DNA of 64,000 nt from Peribacillus saganii (GTDB taxonomy: Bacteria; Bacillota; Bacilli; Bacillales; DSM-1321). Position numbers and translations under genes: made by a program. Where the stretch lies: NCBI RefSeq assembly GCF_003429095.1, contig NZ_QVTE01000056.1, forward strand, positions 1-64,000, written 5' to 3'. The notes below the pieces were generated by a model. The model ran no database searches. It was not told the origin of the DNA and was given only the letters and a program-made list of their open reading frames with translations. Of the stretch, positions 26,762 through 36,202 are shown piece by piece (the first letter of the stretch is position 1; each line of letters begins with the position of its first letter).

Positions 26762-26799
26762 AAAAAACCTCCTATTTTGGCGCGTATAGGAGGTTTAGC
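26762..26799 (-). terminator. Terminator of yhaMNO
   Basis: AAACCTCCTATA and TATAGGAGGTTT arms, with TTTTTTG following on the minus strand. Confidence 0.8.
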
Positions 26800-26827
26800 G
26801 AAATATCATAACTTATTTCCTTGTAAT

Positions 26828-27772
26828 CTATTTCTGAAACTGAGGCTTATAAAACGATCTGTTTTCGAGTGCAAATACCCTTTCCGTGAATTCGCCTGGC
26901 TTCACTTTATCCAGGGAACGATCCATCATATTAATTTTTGCATCCAGGTTATCGATATAATGAAGTACTTCAGCTTCCCTTACCATAGGCGGTTTCGGGC
27001 TGCCCCATTCAGCCTTGCCATGATGGCTCAGCACTAGGTGCTGAAGAATCATGATTTCTTCTCCGCTAATGCCCAGCTCATCTGCAGCCTTGCCGATTTC
27101 ATTGACCATAATTGTAATATGCCCGAGTAAATTGCCTTCCACCGTATATACAGTTGAAGCGGGGCCGGATAGCTCCATTACCTTGCCTAGGTCGTGGAGT
27201 ATTACACCTGCGTACAGCAGGTCTTTATCAAGCTTCGGATACAGCACGGCAATTGCCTTTGCCAGGTCGAGCATGGAAACAACGTGATAGGCGAGCCCGG
27301 ATAAAAATTCATGATGATTCTTTGTTGCAGCTGGATAAGTAATAAACTCAGCCTGATGTTTTTTTAGTAAATGACGGGTAATCCGCTGAATGCTGGGATT
27401 CGTCATTTCAAAAATATACTGCGTGATTGTCTGCATCATTTCATCCTGGCTAATTGGGGCAGTTTGAATCAGATCAGCGAGATTCACCGCATCTGCTTCC
27501 GTTGTAACCCTTATATTGCGAATCTTGAGCTGGTTCCTGCCTCTATAATTCTGGATCTCTCCCAAAATACGAACTGCTTTTTCTGCAGCATACTGACGTT
27601 CATCAGCTTCTGAAATATCCCATAGCTTGGCTTCGATTTCTCCAGTCTTATCTGAAAGCACCAGTGACAAAAATGGCTTTCCATTGCTTGCGATCCCTTT
27701 TGTGCTTGATTTTATATACATATATGTATCTATTGCGTCACCGACTCCATACTGATAAATGCCATTTTCCAT
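26828..27772 (-). CDS. yhaM: 3'-5' exoribonuclease YhaM
   Basis: 314 residues: an N-terminal OB-fold (about 15-95, [20 protein letters not shown]) and an HD phosphohydrolase domain with [10 protein letters not shown] and HDLGK (His193-Asp194). It trims RNA 3' ends and can act on DNA, with Mn2+ or Co2+. It is the last gene of the yhaO-yhaN-yhaM run. It is complete, with a family-typical length. Confidence 0.95.
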   Translation of the reverse strand: MENGIYQYGVGDAIDTYMYIKSSTKGIASNGKPFLSLVLSDKTGEIEAKLWDISEADERQYAAEKAVRILGEIQNYRGRNQLKIRNIRVTTEADAVNLADLIQTAPISQDEMMQTITQYIFEMTNPSIQRITRHLLKKHQAEFITYPAATKNHHEFLSGLAYHVVSMLDLAKAIAVLYPKLDKDLLYAGVILHDLGKVMELSGPASTVYTVEGNLLGHITIMVNEIGKAADELGISGEEIMILQHLVLSHHGKAEWGSPKPPMVREAEVLHYIDNLDAKINMMDRSLDKVKPGEFTERVFALENRSFYKPQFQK

Positions 27773-27853
27773 TTGAATCCCCCGTTCCGATATCGTAACA
27801 ACAGTATACCATATCAGGCTTTCAGCTGGTTTTTCCTTTTTTTATTAGTTTTA

Positions 27854-30847
27854 TTACAACACTTGTTTTTCTTCCTTTTTTAATTCAATAAGTTTCGCCT
27901 TTGAAAAGCTGGAAAGCAAATGACTGTGACAGGTGAAGAAGATAACCTGGCGGGTTTCCGACAGCTTTTCAAGTAAAGAAATCATGCGTTCCGTTCTTGT
28001 AAAATCAAAATTTACAAAGCTATCATCAATGATTATTGGAAACGGATCTGCCTCGAAGGATTGGTTGGCGAGCGCCATTCTGATGGAGGCGTATACTTGC
28101 TCTGCCGTTCCCCTGCTTACTTCGCTTGCTCCAAAACGAATTCCATCGCCTCTTTCCAGCTGAATTTGCTGGTCCTTTCCCAGAACAATTTTTCTGTACC
28201 TCCCGTCTGTCAAAAATGACAGAAACTCCTCTGCCTTCTCTAAAACAACCGGCAAGCGCTCTTCAGTAAATTTATGGATTGTTTGCTGGAGCAATGCTTT
28301 TGCAATAGCAAATTTAGCCCAATCCTTTGCTTCTTCCCGGAAGGCCGCCTTTTTTTCATGAAAGAGATGGGATAGTTCATCAAATGCCCCGCCCTCTTCC
28401 AGTCTGCCTATCTCCAGTTTTAATGAAGCAAGTTCATCCCGATGTGCCGATAATTGGTCTACCAATTGCAGTCTGTTTCGGTCCAGCTCTTCGATTGTGT
28501 ATTCACTAATTCCTTTTTCGATTAACTCTTGTCTTTCATGCCTGGCCAGTGAAACGTGCTGAAGCTGAATTGCAATTAAACCTGCCTTCTCTTGAAGACG
28601 CTCCCTTTCGGCTGCCAGCCGGGCCTTCTCCCTGAATTCTTCTCCATCTTTGGCATTTGCCAACTCAAATAGTTTTTGAATTTCAATTTCTGTCTGCTCA
28701 TAAGAAATTGACAAATCTAGTATTTCGGAATCAAATCGTGCTAGTTCTTCCCTCATTTGGTTCCGTTTCAATTTATTTTCAAGTGAAATGTTCATAGCCT
28801 TTCGCAGCTCTGTGATGGCTTCCTTCCAGGAAAGATCAGCTAAGCCGCAATGAGTGGCTAACGAATGTACATCTTGGACTCTAGAAGAGAATTCCAGATT
28901 TAAAAGCTTGTATTCTTCCTCTGATGTATTCTTTTCTTCTATCATTTTTTTGAGCATAACAATTTTTTCGAAGGCAATGCCTGCATTCGAAACGACAGTA
29001 TGCTCTGAAATGCCCCATTCCTTAACAATAGCATCAATCATCTCTTCATTTTGATTTACTTGCTTTTCCCACTCGGAATATGCATCGATCGAAAAATGGA
29101 ATGCTTCTTCATATTCACGATATTTTTGGTTTTCAGAAGCAAGCTGCCGCTCTATTTCTGCATCTTGTTCAAGCAGCTCATGAACGGCTTTCATTTCACT
29201 TTCTCCCGCAGGCCTTATCCGGTCGAGCTCACCTTTTTTTCGTTCTGCCTCCTTGAGCTGCTCCGTAAGTTCATTTTGTTGGTCATCCTGTTTCGTATAG
29301 AATGAAAAGCCTCCGAGAATCAGCGCAGCCAGCACAGCTGCGGCGGATAACAAAAGCTGATGCTGAACCGCTCCATATACTGCAAGTAATGTTAATAGGA
29401 AAAGGAAAGAATAAAATATTCTATTTTCCCGTTTATTTTTTTGCTTTATTTTTTCCTTATGTCTTTGAACCCTTCTCTTTAGCTCAGAAATTTGTTCATC
29501 CAAGAGCAGCTTTCGCATTTCTGTCTGATTGGTTCCTTCCATGGAAGCTATTGATTTTTCCAGCTCGTTTTTTTTTTCAGCTGGAAGCAGGCGCTTTGAT
29601 AAGTCCTTAATACGGGATTCACAGCGTTCAAGCATGCCCTTTTGCTTTTTATATATTTCATCCAAATGAAATTTGTCCGCTTCCAGCCGATCCTTTTGCT
29701 TCTCAAGCTGTCCAACGCGCTCCTTCAAAAAGGAGCTTGTATCGAGCAAAAGAATATCAGCCTCATCCAGGTTAATGCCAATATCTCCTTTTAGCAGGGC
29801 TATCTCTTTTCTGGCAGAATCAAGACTGTGCAGAAGCCTCCACTGTTCATAATCCATTTTTTCCAGCAATGCCCCGTTTTCCAAGGTTGTTTGTATTTTC
29901 TCTTTATTTTCGATTATGAAACTATTGACCTCTACTTCTTTTACTATACCCTTTAACTCTTCTGTTCTTTGCTGCTGGGAGGTTAATTGGGATTTTACTG
30001 ATAGGAATAACTGTTCTGCAGCCTCCAGCCTTTTAACCCCAGCCTCTGGAAAGGACCATTCTCCAATTTCTAATATTCTCGCCTGTAACACCGTATATTC
30101 TTCGTCAAGCGGCTTTATGCGCAGGAATTCTTTGTAGAGGAGCAGCTGTTTTTCGATTTCACTAATATGACTTTTCAACTCTGCCAGCTGCTTTTCCTTT
30201 TGCAGGCGCTTTTGCTGTAAGGAATCGTATCCTTTTTGATTTTCATCAGCTTTTTTTAAAAGCTGATGTGAATGCTGCAATTCCTTCGCTATAATGTTAA
30301 GTCGGGGCTTCTGACCTGATGGTTTAAAACGGGCATCAAGCTCCTTTTGAATCCTTGTTTCTGCATCCATCAATTTATCGCTGCCTATCATTCCAGCAGA
30401 CAGGAGATATTTGCTTATCGATCTCTCATCAAGACCATCCAGGCCTTGCAGCCCATTCAAGTCAAATGAAAAAACAGACTGGACATAAGTTTTATCAATC
30501 CCCTGGACAATCAACTGAAGATCATCTTCATACCCCGTTGTTCCGTCGGGAAAAGTAACTGTAACATCACCGGTGGCCTTTCCCTTTACTCTCTCTACAG
30601 ATACCAATCCATACCTTTTAGATTCCACAGTCAGTTTTCCCCCATATTTAACAGTGTTCCTCGGTTCATAACGCTGTTCGGTTTGGGCCTTGGTAGGAAA
30701 TCCAAATAAAATGCTGTGGATAAACGACATAATCGTAGACTTGCCGGACTCATTTTCACCATAAAAAACAAGAACGTCTTCCATCGTGTTAAATTTAGCA
30801 TCCTCCATCTTCCCGTAACCATATATATGGATATCTCTTAATTTCAT
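27854..30847 (-). CDS. yhaN: YhaN, SbcC/Rad50-like AAA ATPase
   Basis: 997 residues. Walker A GENESGKST at 30-38, long coiled-coil arms, and in the middle (about 470-520) two adjacent hydrophobic segments. The C-terminal Walker B reads FPIIIDDSFVNFD, followed by an H-loop (FFTCHSHL). The layout is that of Rad50/SbcC ATPases; YhaN-type proteins differ by the central hydrophobic part, which could anchor the arms to a membrane. It presumably works with the nuclease YhaO. The start is 25 bases after the yhaO stop. Confidence 0.92.
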   Translation of the reverse strand: MKLRDIHIYGYGKMEDAKFNTMEDVLVFYGENESGKSTIMSFIHSILFGFPTKAQTEQRYEPRNTVKYGGKLTVESKRYGLVSVERVKGKATGDVTVTFPDGTTGYEDDLQLIVQGIDKTYVQSVFSFDLNGLQGLDGLDERSISKYLLSAGMIGSDKLMDAETRIQKELDARFKPSGQKPRLNIIAKELQHSHQLLKKADENQKGYDSLQQKRLQKEKQLAELKSHISEIEKQLLLYKEFLRIKPLDEEYTVLQARILEIGEWSFPEAGVKRLEAAEQLFLSVKSQLTSQQQRTEELKGIVKEVEVNSFIIENKEKIQTTLENGALLEKMDYEQWRLLHSLDSARKEIALLKGDIGINLDEADILLLDTSSFLKERVGQLEKQKDRLEADKFHLDEIYKKQKGMLERCESRIKDLSKRLLPAEKKNELEKSIASMEGTNQTEMRKLLLDEQISELKRRVQRHKEKIKQKNKRENRIFYSFLFLLTLLAVYGAVQHQLLLSAAAVLAALILGGFSFYTKQDDQQNELTEQLKEAERKKGELDRIRPAGESEMKAVHELLEQDAEIERQLASENQKYREYEEAFHFSIDAYSEWEKQVNQNEEMIDAIVKEWGISEHTVVSNAGIAFEKIVMLKKMIEEKNTSEEEYKLLNLEFSSRVQDVHSLATHCGLADLSWKEAITELRKAMNISLENKLKRNQMREELARFDSEILDLSISYEQTEIEIQKLFELANAKDGEEFREKARLAAERERLQEKAGLIAIQLQHVSLARHERQELIEKGISEYTIEELDRNRLQLVDQLSAHRDELASLKLEIGRLEEGGAFDELSHLFHEKKAAFREEAKDWAKFAIAKALLQQTIHKFTEERLPVVLEKAEEFLSFLTDGRYRKIVLGKDQQIQLERGDGIRFGASEVSRGTAEQVYASIRMALANQSFEADPFPIIIDDSFVNFDFTRTERMISLLEKLSETRQVIFFTCHSHLLSSFSKAKLIELKKEEKQVL

Positions 30848-30871
30848 GCTGTCCCCCTTTCTGCCTGCTAA

Positions 30872-32086
30872 TTAATTAAGCAGCTGCCTTAGTAAAAACT
30901 TTGCGTCCTCGAGCAGTTCGTCATATTCCTCGCTTGTTAGCTCATCTAAATATCTTCTTGTCTTCGGATGAGAAAATAACGGCTGCACCGCATCTATGGA
31001 GCCATCAAAAGAGGAAGCAATACTAAGCATCTCCTGGATAAATGGGGTTCCATGCTTGCCAGGCTCGTTTTGGGGTAATGAAGAAATAAGCTTGATTTTA
31101 TATACCCAAACAAAGTCCTCTCTGTCATCCTCACCGTCATTCAAGATATCCAGAAGCTGATCGATAAAAACCGGAGTAAAAATATTTGCTTCACCAGCAG
31201 ATGAGATTGAAACTATAAATTCAAGCAAAACTCCAGTATTCCTGGACCTGTATTCTTCTTGCTTATTCCTGCACAAATGGAGAATTTCATCAAAAGGAAG
31301 TGTTGCAGGAAATTGCATATCTGCAGCCTCCCATAATATATCTGCTGAATCTATAAACGTATAATCTTGTGAAATCTGACCCAGCCTAACCAGAAAACTG
31401 CCCTTTTGCCCGCTTTCTTTCCGGTGCCGTCCTTGTAAATTGCCAGGGTAGACGGACAGCGGCTGTTTTGTAACAATTTGAGTTTTATGTATATGGCCCA
31501 GAGCCCAATAATCCATTCTTTTTTCAATTAAATTCTTGATTGAAAAAGGAGCATATGGGCTATGGCCGCTGCTGCCTTCCAAATTCCCGTGCAAAAGGCC
31601 GATATGGTAATCCGCACCTTCCCGGATGGCATATGAGTCAATCATCCTTTCAGCTACGTGCCGTCTCGGATAACTGCAGCCATACAGGTTTACAAGAGTC
31701 CCATCTTGTCTCTGAAATGTTTTCACTTCGACAGATGCATTAAATATATGTACATTTTCCGGGAACTCCATCGTCACCCATGTGCCATCCATATGATCAT
31801 GGTTGCCATGAATGATATAAACCTGAATTTGGTGCTGATTCAGCCTTTCCATTTCTTTTTTAAATCTGGACTGTGTACGCAGGCTCCTATTTTCTCCATC
31901 ATATAAATCACCTGCTAGTAAGAGAAAATCAACATTATGCTCAATGCACGCGTCAATCATATTTTGAAACGCTTTAAATGTGCTTTCCCTAAGCCTTTCA
32001 ACGATCGGGAATGGAAGACCCTTCAGGCCCTTAAACGGACTATCTAAATGGATATCTGCAGCATGCATAAAAACAATCTCACTCAT
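30872..32086 (-). CDS. yhaO: YhaO, SbcD/Mre11-like metallophosphoesterase
   Basis: 404 residues. The calcineurin-like phosphoesterase motifs are present: HAADIHLDSPF (D and H), LLAGDLYDGENR, YIIHGNHDHMDG and ALGHIHK. It is probably a DNA nuclease subunit paired with the ATPase YhaN. The C-terminal region (from about 280) is the capping/YhaN-binding part. The ribosome site is GAGGTG. First gene of the operon. Confidence 0.92.
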   Translation of the reverse strand: MSEIVFMHAADIHLDSPFKGLKGLPFPIVERLRESTFKAFQNMIDACIEHNVDFLLLAGDLYDGENRSLRTQSRFKKEMERLNQHQIQVYIIHGNHDHMDGTWVTMEFPENVHIFNASVEVKTFQRQDGTLVNLYGCSYPRRHVAERMIDSYAIREGADYHIGLLHGNLEGSSGHSPYAPFSIKNLIEKRMDYWALGHIHKTQIVTKQPLSVYPGNLQGRHRKESGQKGSFLVRLGQISQDYTFIDSADILWEAADMQFPATLPFDEILHLCRNKQEEYRSRNTGVLLEFIVSISSAGEANIFTPVFIDQLLDILNDGEDDREDFVWVYKIKLISSLPQNEPGKHGTPFIQEMLSIASSFDGSIDAVQPLFSHPKTRRYLDELTSEEYDELLEDAKFLLRQLLN

Positions 32087-32292
32087 ATCTACACCTCACT
32101 AGAACTTATTCTATCATAAAGGGAACACACTTTCCCATCAGTATACAGAATGGTAGGTTATATATTTAAATTTCGAAAATCGTTTAATAGTTCTCCCTGG
32201 GCCAGCGATAGGAGTATCTATCCACCAGCAAAAACAACCCTGCCCCATTTAACGGCACGGCTGTTGTACGAAAATAGTATTTCCATCAGTTT

Positions 32293-32533
32293 TCAATCCC
32301 CTCCGCCGCCTCCATCTCCACCACTTGATCCTCCACTGTCAGAATCACTGCCCGAATGTGTAAAGAAGTCCGCCAATGTCCAGTTGATATTATCAGAGGT
32401 GCTGTAGCTTTTCTTCCTTTTTGATTTCTTATATTTAGAGGTTAATAGCAGCTTTTCTATTTAGACGCATTCCAAAATAAATGGTTGCGCATACGATAAT
32501 CAGCAAAATCAACATTCCCGAAAACCAAGGCAC
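32293..32533 (-). pseudogene. Small membrane protein with Gly/Ser/Asp-rich tail, frameshifted
   Basis: GTG 7 bases after GGGGGGAG begins a 32-residue frame (PWFSGMLILLIIVCATIYF, then MRLNRKAAINL) ending in TAA at 32435. A +1 shift there opens a frame continuing TSKYKKSKRKKSYST and then NINWTLADFFTHSGSDSDSG, with a G-rich end closing at 32293. Joined, this is a coherent 79-residue membrane-anchored protein. The cause may be mutation, sequencing error or, less likely, programmed +1 shift at CTC-TAA. Confidence 0.5.
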
Positions 32534-32763
32534 ATTATTTCTCCCCCCGAGCAAACATCTCATAAAACACTATTGACTAATTAATCTACGGCTAATACTT
32601 GCAGAAGTTTCAAATAAAACCCTGACTTAATTATAAAGAAAACAAGAATTCAAAAAAATACTTAGTTAACTTCTTTTTTCATTTTGCGAATACACTTTAC
32701 AAACCATAAAATGATATGCAAAAATAAATGATATCTGAATTTTTAAACAAAGGGGTTTACATA

Positions 32764-32952
32764 ATGGGTAGGACATATAAATTAACTGTATTTGAGCAAG
32801 ATGGAGAAAAGCTGCTAGATGAATCTTTTCAGGCGGAAACTGATGAGCAGGCAAAGGAACTCGGAGAAACCCTATTAAGAGAAAAAGATCTTTATGACAA
32901 AACACATCGCTGTACCTCTCCAGCAGGCAAGCTTGTTCTGTTTCACCGGTAA
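32764..32952 (+). CDS. yhzD: YhzD-like small protein
   Basis: 62 residues starting at ATG 8 bases after AAAGGGG. TYKLTVFEQDGEKLLDESF and the C-terminal CTSPAGKLVLFHR fit the YhzD family found near this locus in Bacillus. Function unknown. The longer frame from 32728 has no ribosome site. Confidence 0.75.
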   Translation: MGRTYKLTVFEQDGEKLLDESFQAETDEQAKELGETLLREKDLYDKTHRCTSPAGKLVLFHR

Positions 32953-33012
32953 ACAAATATCAATTAGATTACTCCTGTTTCCATGAATAACAGGGCTGGT
33001 TTTATTTTCAGC

Positions 33013-33053
33013 AAAGGAACCCCGAGTCAACATTTGACCGGGGTTTCCTTTTA
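33013..33053. terminator. Bidirectional terminator between yhzD and the enoyl-CoA hydratase
   Basis: AAAGGAACCCCG and CGGGGTTTCCTTTT arms. T-runs occur on both strands; the two genes converge. Confidence 0.8.
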
Positions 33054-33842
33054 TCATTTTCCAGTAAAATTCGGCTTTCTTTTTTCAACAAACGCCGTGA
33101 TTCCTTCTTTATGGTCTTCAGTTGTTCTCATTTTGTCCTGGCCGTATTTTTCAAGCTCCAGGATTTTTAGCAGCAGCGGCCGGTTTCTTTCAGCCAGTAT
33201 TTTCTTCGTTTTAATCATTGCTTGGACAGGTTTGCTCAGCCATTCCTGTACCTTCTTTTCAACCGATAAGTCAAGGTCTTCGGCAATCTCATTAATAAGG
33301 TTCTTTTCCAGTGCTTCAGCCGGGCTCATAACTTTTCCTTCCCAAATTAGTTCTTTTGCCCTTACTTCTCCAAGCCTTCTTTCAAGGAAAAAATGCGCTC
33401 CTCCATCAGGGATTAATCCGATACCAATGAAATTCATTGCCAGCTTGCTTCCCTCTTTAGCAATCGTATAATCGGTAGCAAGCGCAATGCTTAGGCCAAG
33501 CCCAGCCGCTGCCCCATGGATAGCGCTAATTGTCAGCTTCGGCATACAATACAAGGTCGTTACTAGTTCATTAATGCAATCCATAACATTTTTGAAGTCG
33601 CCCGTGCCATTCAACATCCATTTAATATCTCCGCCGGATGAAAACGCTTTTCCATTTCCTTTTAGTATAACAATATCAATACTATCATCGCTGTTCAGCT
33701 CTTTCAGCTTACAAACCATTTCACTCAACATGTCACCATTCATCGCATTCATGGATTCCGGGCGGTTTAACTCCACCGTTGCCACTCTGCCAGCATATGT
33801 AACAATTACCGGCTGGATCATTGAAGTCGTTTCTGTACTCAC
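33054..33842 (-). CDS. Enoyl-CoA hydratase/isomerase family protein (YhaR-like)
   Basis: 262 residues of the crotonase fold. The oxyanion segments are FSSGGDIKWM (about 67-76) and ISAIHGAAAGLGLSIALATD (about 106-125); the usual catalytic region reads GLIPDGGAHFFLERRLG. One catalytic glutamate of true hydratases appears replaced (IPDGG), so isomerase or another crotonase reaction is possible. Start GTG after GGGAGGG. Similar to B. subtilis YhaR. Confidence 0.88.
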   Translation of the reverse strand: MSTETTSMIQPVIVTYAGRVATVELNRPESMNAMNGDMLSEMVCKLKELNSDDSIDIVILKGNGKAFSSGGDIKWMLNGTGDFKNVMDCINELVTTLYCMPKLTISAIHGAAAGLGLSIALATDYTIAKEGSKLAMNFIGIGLIPDGGAHFFLERRLGEVRAKELIWEGKVMSPAEALEKNLINEIAEDLDLSVEKKVQEWLSKPVQAMIKTKKILAERNRPLLLKILELEKYGQDKMRTTEDHKEGITAFVEKRKPNFTGK

Positions 33843-34033
33843 TAATTTCCCTCCCGATTAACTTTTGGTTCATCGCTGCTGCTGCCAAACCTGAATATAT
33901 ATTAACAGGCAGCTATGATATAAATTAAAATTTCCTGCACACGTAAATTATACAGCGCTTTCATTCACTTGAAAAAGAATTTATTCCAAAAGTACCATTT
34001 TTTTAAGAAACATCACTGCCAATGCAATGATAA

Positions 34034-34064
34034 ATGTTAACTATAATATTTTTTTGGTTGACAT
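34034..34064 (+). promoter_or_regulatory. BirA (biotin repressor) operator of bioY
   Basis: TGTTAAC and GTTGACA separated by 15 bases, the BirA box layout. The right half contains TTGACA, a perfect -35 element, so bound BirA would block the promoter. It lies 56 bases before bioY. Confidence 0.85.
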
Positions 34065-34119
34065 TAAATAATTAATTAAATTATTCTCAATATATAACTT
34101 ATTTCCAAAGGAGATCACA

Positions 34120-34716
34120 ATGAACAAAAAACTTAGGACGATTGACATTACGCTTATTGGTATGTTTGTTGCTTTGATGGCCATTGGAGCCAACATTACG
34201 ACTATTGCCCCATTTCTGGTAGTGGGCGGAGTCCCCATTACATTACAAACTTTTTTTGCCATATTGGCAGGAGCAGTTCTAGGCAGCCGGCTCGGCGCAG
34301 TTGCAATGATTGTTTATACATTGGTCGGCCTAGTTGGTGCCCCGGTTTTTTCAAAATTTAGCGGCGGCATCTCCTCCATCGTGAGCCCTACCTTCGGCTT
34401 TATCGTTTCATTTATTTTTACAGCCTATATTACAGGTAAAATCATCGAGAAAAAGCGTGTTATTACTGTTTATGTCTCGGCAGCTTTAATTGGTATGGCC
34501 GTTAACTATTTGTTCGGGACGAACTGGATGTACTTTGCTTACAAATTCTGGGCTGCTGCTCCAGAAGGTTTTACCTATAAATTAGCCTGGCTATGGATGG
34601 TTGCTCCGCTGCCAAAGGATATTATTTTAGCGGTATGCGCAGGCTTTATGGGATTGAGGCTGGAAAAAACAGTGTTAGCAAGAAGCCAGTTCAGAAAATT
34701 TAACCGGGCTGCTTAA
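34120..34716 (+). CDS. bioY: Biotin transporter BioY
   Basis: Substrate-binding membrane subunit of an ECF-type biotin importer. 198 residues, six hydrophobic segments, and the BioY signatures GGVPITLQTFFAILAGAVLG (35-54) and YTLVGLVGAPVFS. The BirA box upstream independently supports the biotin role. Ribosome site AAAGGAG. Confidence 0.95.
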   Translation: MNKKLRTIDITLIGMFVALMAIGANITTIAPFLVVGGVPITLQTFFAILAGAVLGSRLGAVAMIVYTLVGLVGAPVFSKFSGGISSIVSPTFGFIVSFIFTAYITGKIIEKKRVITVYVSAALIGMAVNYLFGTNWMYFAYKFWAAAPEGFTYKLAWLWMVAPLPKDIILAVCAGFMGLRLEKTVLARSQFRKFNRAA

Positions 34717-34840
34717 GAAAAGCCCAAGCGCCCTGGCAGAAGAAGAATGGCTAAAACCGGCACTTTCATCTCTTGTGCGTCGGGGCTTTATTTTCCTACG
34801 GAAAAAAAGTGGCTGGGCGATGGAGCTAGACATCTGTACT
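34715..34840 (+). repeat. Interspersed non-coding repeat, copy 3
   Basis: Short copy placed exactly between bioY and bioB: starts GAAAAGCCCAAGCGCCC, contains TTGTGCGTCGGGGCTTTA and ends GGGCGATGGAGCTAGACA. The ends form a terminal inverted repeat (AGCGCCC with GGGCGaT). Confidence 0.75.
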
Positions 34841-34888
34841 GGTTATAAATTTTATACTTTCTTATTTCAGAAAAAAATTGGAGGTAAC

Positions 34889-35893
34889 ATGATGGGTGAT
34901 TGGAAGCAACTTTCGATAAAGGCTTTAGAAGGGCATGATTTAACGAATGAAGAAGCTTTATCTGTTCTAGACTGTCCTGACGAGGAGCTTCTTGAGCTTC
35001 TTCAAGCCGCTTATACAGTTCGAAGCCATTACTATGGAAATAAAGTGAAGCTTAATATGATTATTAATACTAAATCTGGACTTTGCCCGGAAAACTGCGG
35101 ATATTGTTCACAATCCAGTGTCTCAACCGCGCCCATTGAAAAATACCGAATGGTTGATAAGGATACAATTTTAAAAGGTGCCCAACAAGCATACAACCTG
35201 AATGTAGGAACATATTGCATTGTCGCAAGCGGACGTGGTCCAAGCAACAAAGATGTGGACAATGTAGTTTCAGCTGTAGAGGAAATCAAGGAGAAATTCA
35301 ACCTCAAGGTCTGTGCCTGCCTTGGACTGTTAAAGCCGGAGCAAGCAGCCAGACTAAAGGAAGCTGGCGTAGACCGCTATAATCATAATATCAATACTTC
35401 CGAGCGCCATCATGAATCTATCACAACCTCTCATACATACCAAAATCGAGTCGATACTGTTGAGCTAATCAAAGAAGCAGGAATTTCCCCTTGCTCAGGA
35501 GTCATCATGGGGATGAAAGAGACAAAGCAGGACGTAGTCGATATGGCCAGAAGCTTAAAAGTATTGGACGCTGATTCAATCCCGGTTAATTTCCTGCACG
35601 CCATTGACGGTACACCGCTGGAAGGAACTGACGAACTGAATCCTCGATATTGCCTTAAAGTTCTTTGCCTAATGCGATTTATTAACCCAACGAAAGAAAT
35701 ACGTATATCCGGCGGACGTGAAGTCAATTTAAGAAGCCTGCAGCCGTTAGGACTTTATCCGGCAAACTCCATATTTGTCGGGGACTATCTCACAACAGCC
35801 GGCCAGGAAAGCACCGCTGATCACCAGATGCTGAAGGATTTGGGGTTTGAAGTAGATTTTGTAAAAAGTGACAGCGACGCAGTTTACAGTTAA
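34889..35893 (+). CDS. bioB: Biotin synthase
   Basis: A radical-SAM enzyme inserting sulfur into dethiobiotin. The CxxxCxxC cluster ligands are in CPENCGYC, followed by SQSSVSTAP, with ISGGREVNLRSLQ near the end. 334 residues if ATG 34889 is used, 333 from ATG 34892; the latter has better spacing to GGAGG. It is downstream of bioY and probably in the same BirA-controlled unit, although repeat copy 3 lies between them. No other bio genes are nearby, so dethiobiotin must come from elsewhere. Confidence 0.95.
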   Translation: MMGDWKQLSIKALEGHDLTNEEALSVLDCPDEELLELLQAAYTVRSHYYGNKVKLNMIINTKSGLCPENCGYCSQSSVSTAPIEKYRMVDKDTILKGAQQAYNLNVGTYCIVASGRGPSNKDVDNVVSAVEEIKEKFNLKVCACLGLLKPEQAARLKEAGVDRYNHNINTSERHHESITTSHTYQNRVDTVELIKEAGISPCSGVIMGMKETKQDVVDMARSLKVLDADSIPVNFLHAIDGTPLEGTDELNPRYCLKVLCLMRFINPTKEIRISGGREVNLRSLQPLGLYPANSIFVGDYLTTAGQESTADHQMLKDLGFEVDFVKSDSDAVYS

Positions 35894-36202
35894 AAAAAAG
35901 ATTTGCATGTAATTTGTTAGTTTTGGACAGCGGATCAAATATGTTCGCTAGTAAACCAGCAATTTTAGCTAGTAATTTAGAGTTGTTCAAAAATTTTTTA
36001 AAAGCTATTGTGTTGAATCGTTTCTTTTGCATACTGCTTATTGCTAGTAATGCCACTTAAGAGCGATTCTTCTTTTTGTGCAACATACAAGAGGTCTGAC
36101 CCACTGTTATTATCCGAACATGAAGTTTCATGCTTTGGATTAACTGAAAGCCAGACCCCTGCTTTTATATTTACAATAATTAATTTACATTGAGAGTATT
36201 TT
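35894..36202. other. Convergent gap
   Basis: Contains a large loose hairpin at about 36090-36166 (GGTCTG...CAGACC) that might end one or both neighbours. Otherwise no gene or clear signal. Confidence 0.4.

Noticed and set aside
32150..32407. 85-codon plus-strand frame rich in proline
   Set aside because: Antisense of the Gly/Asp-rich tail of the frameshifted small membrane protein.
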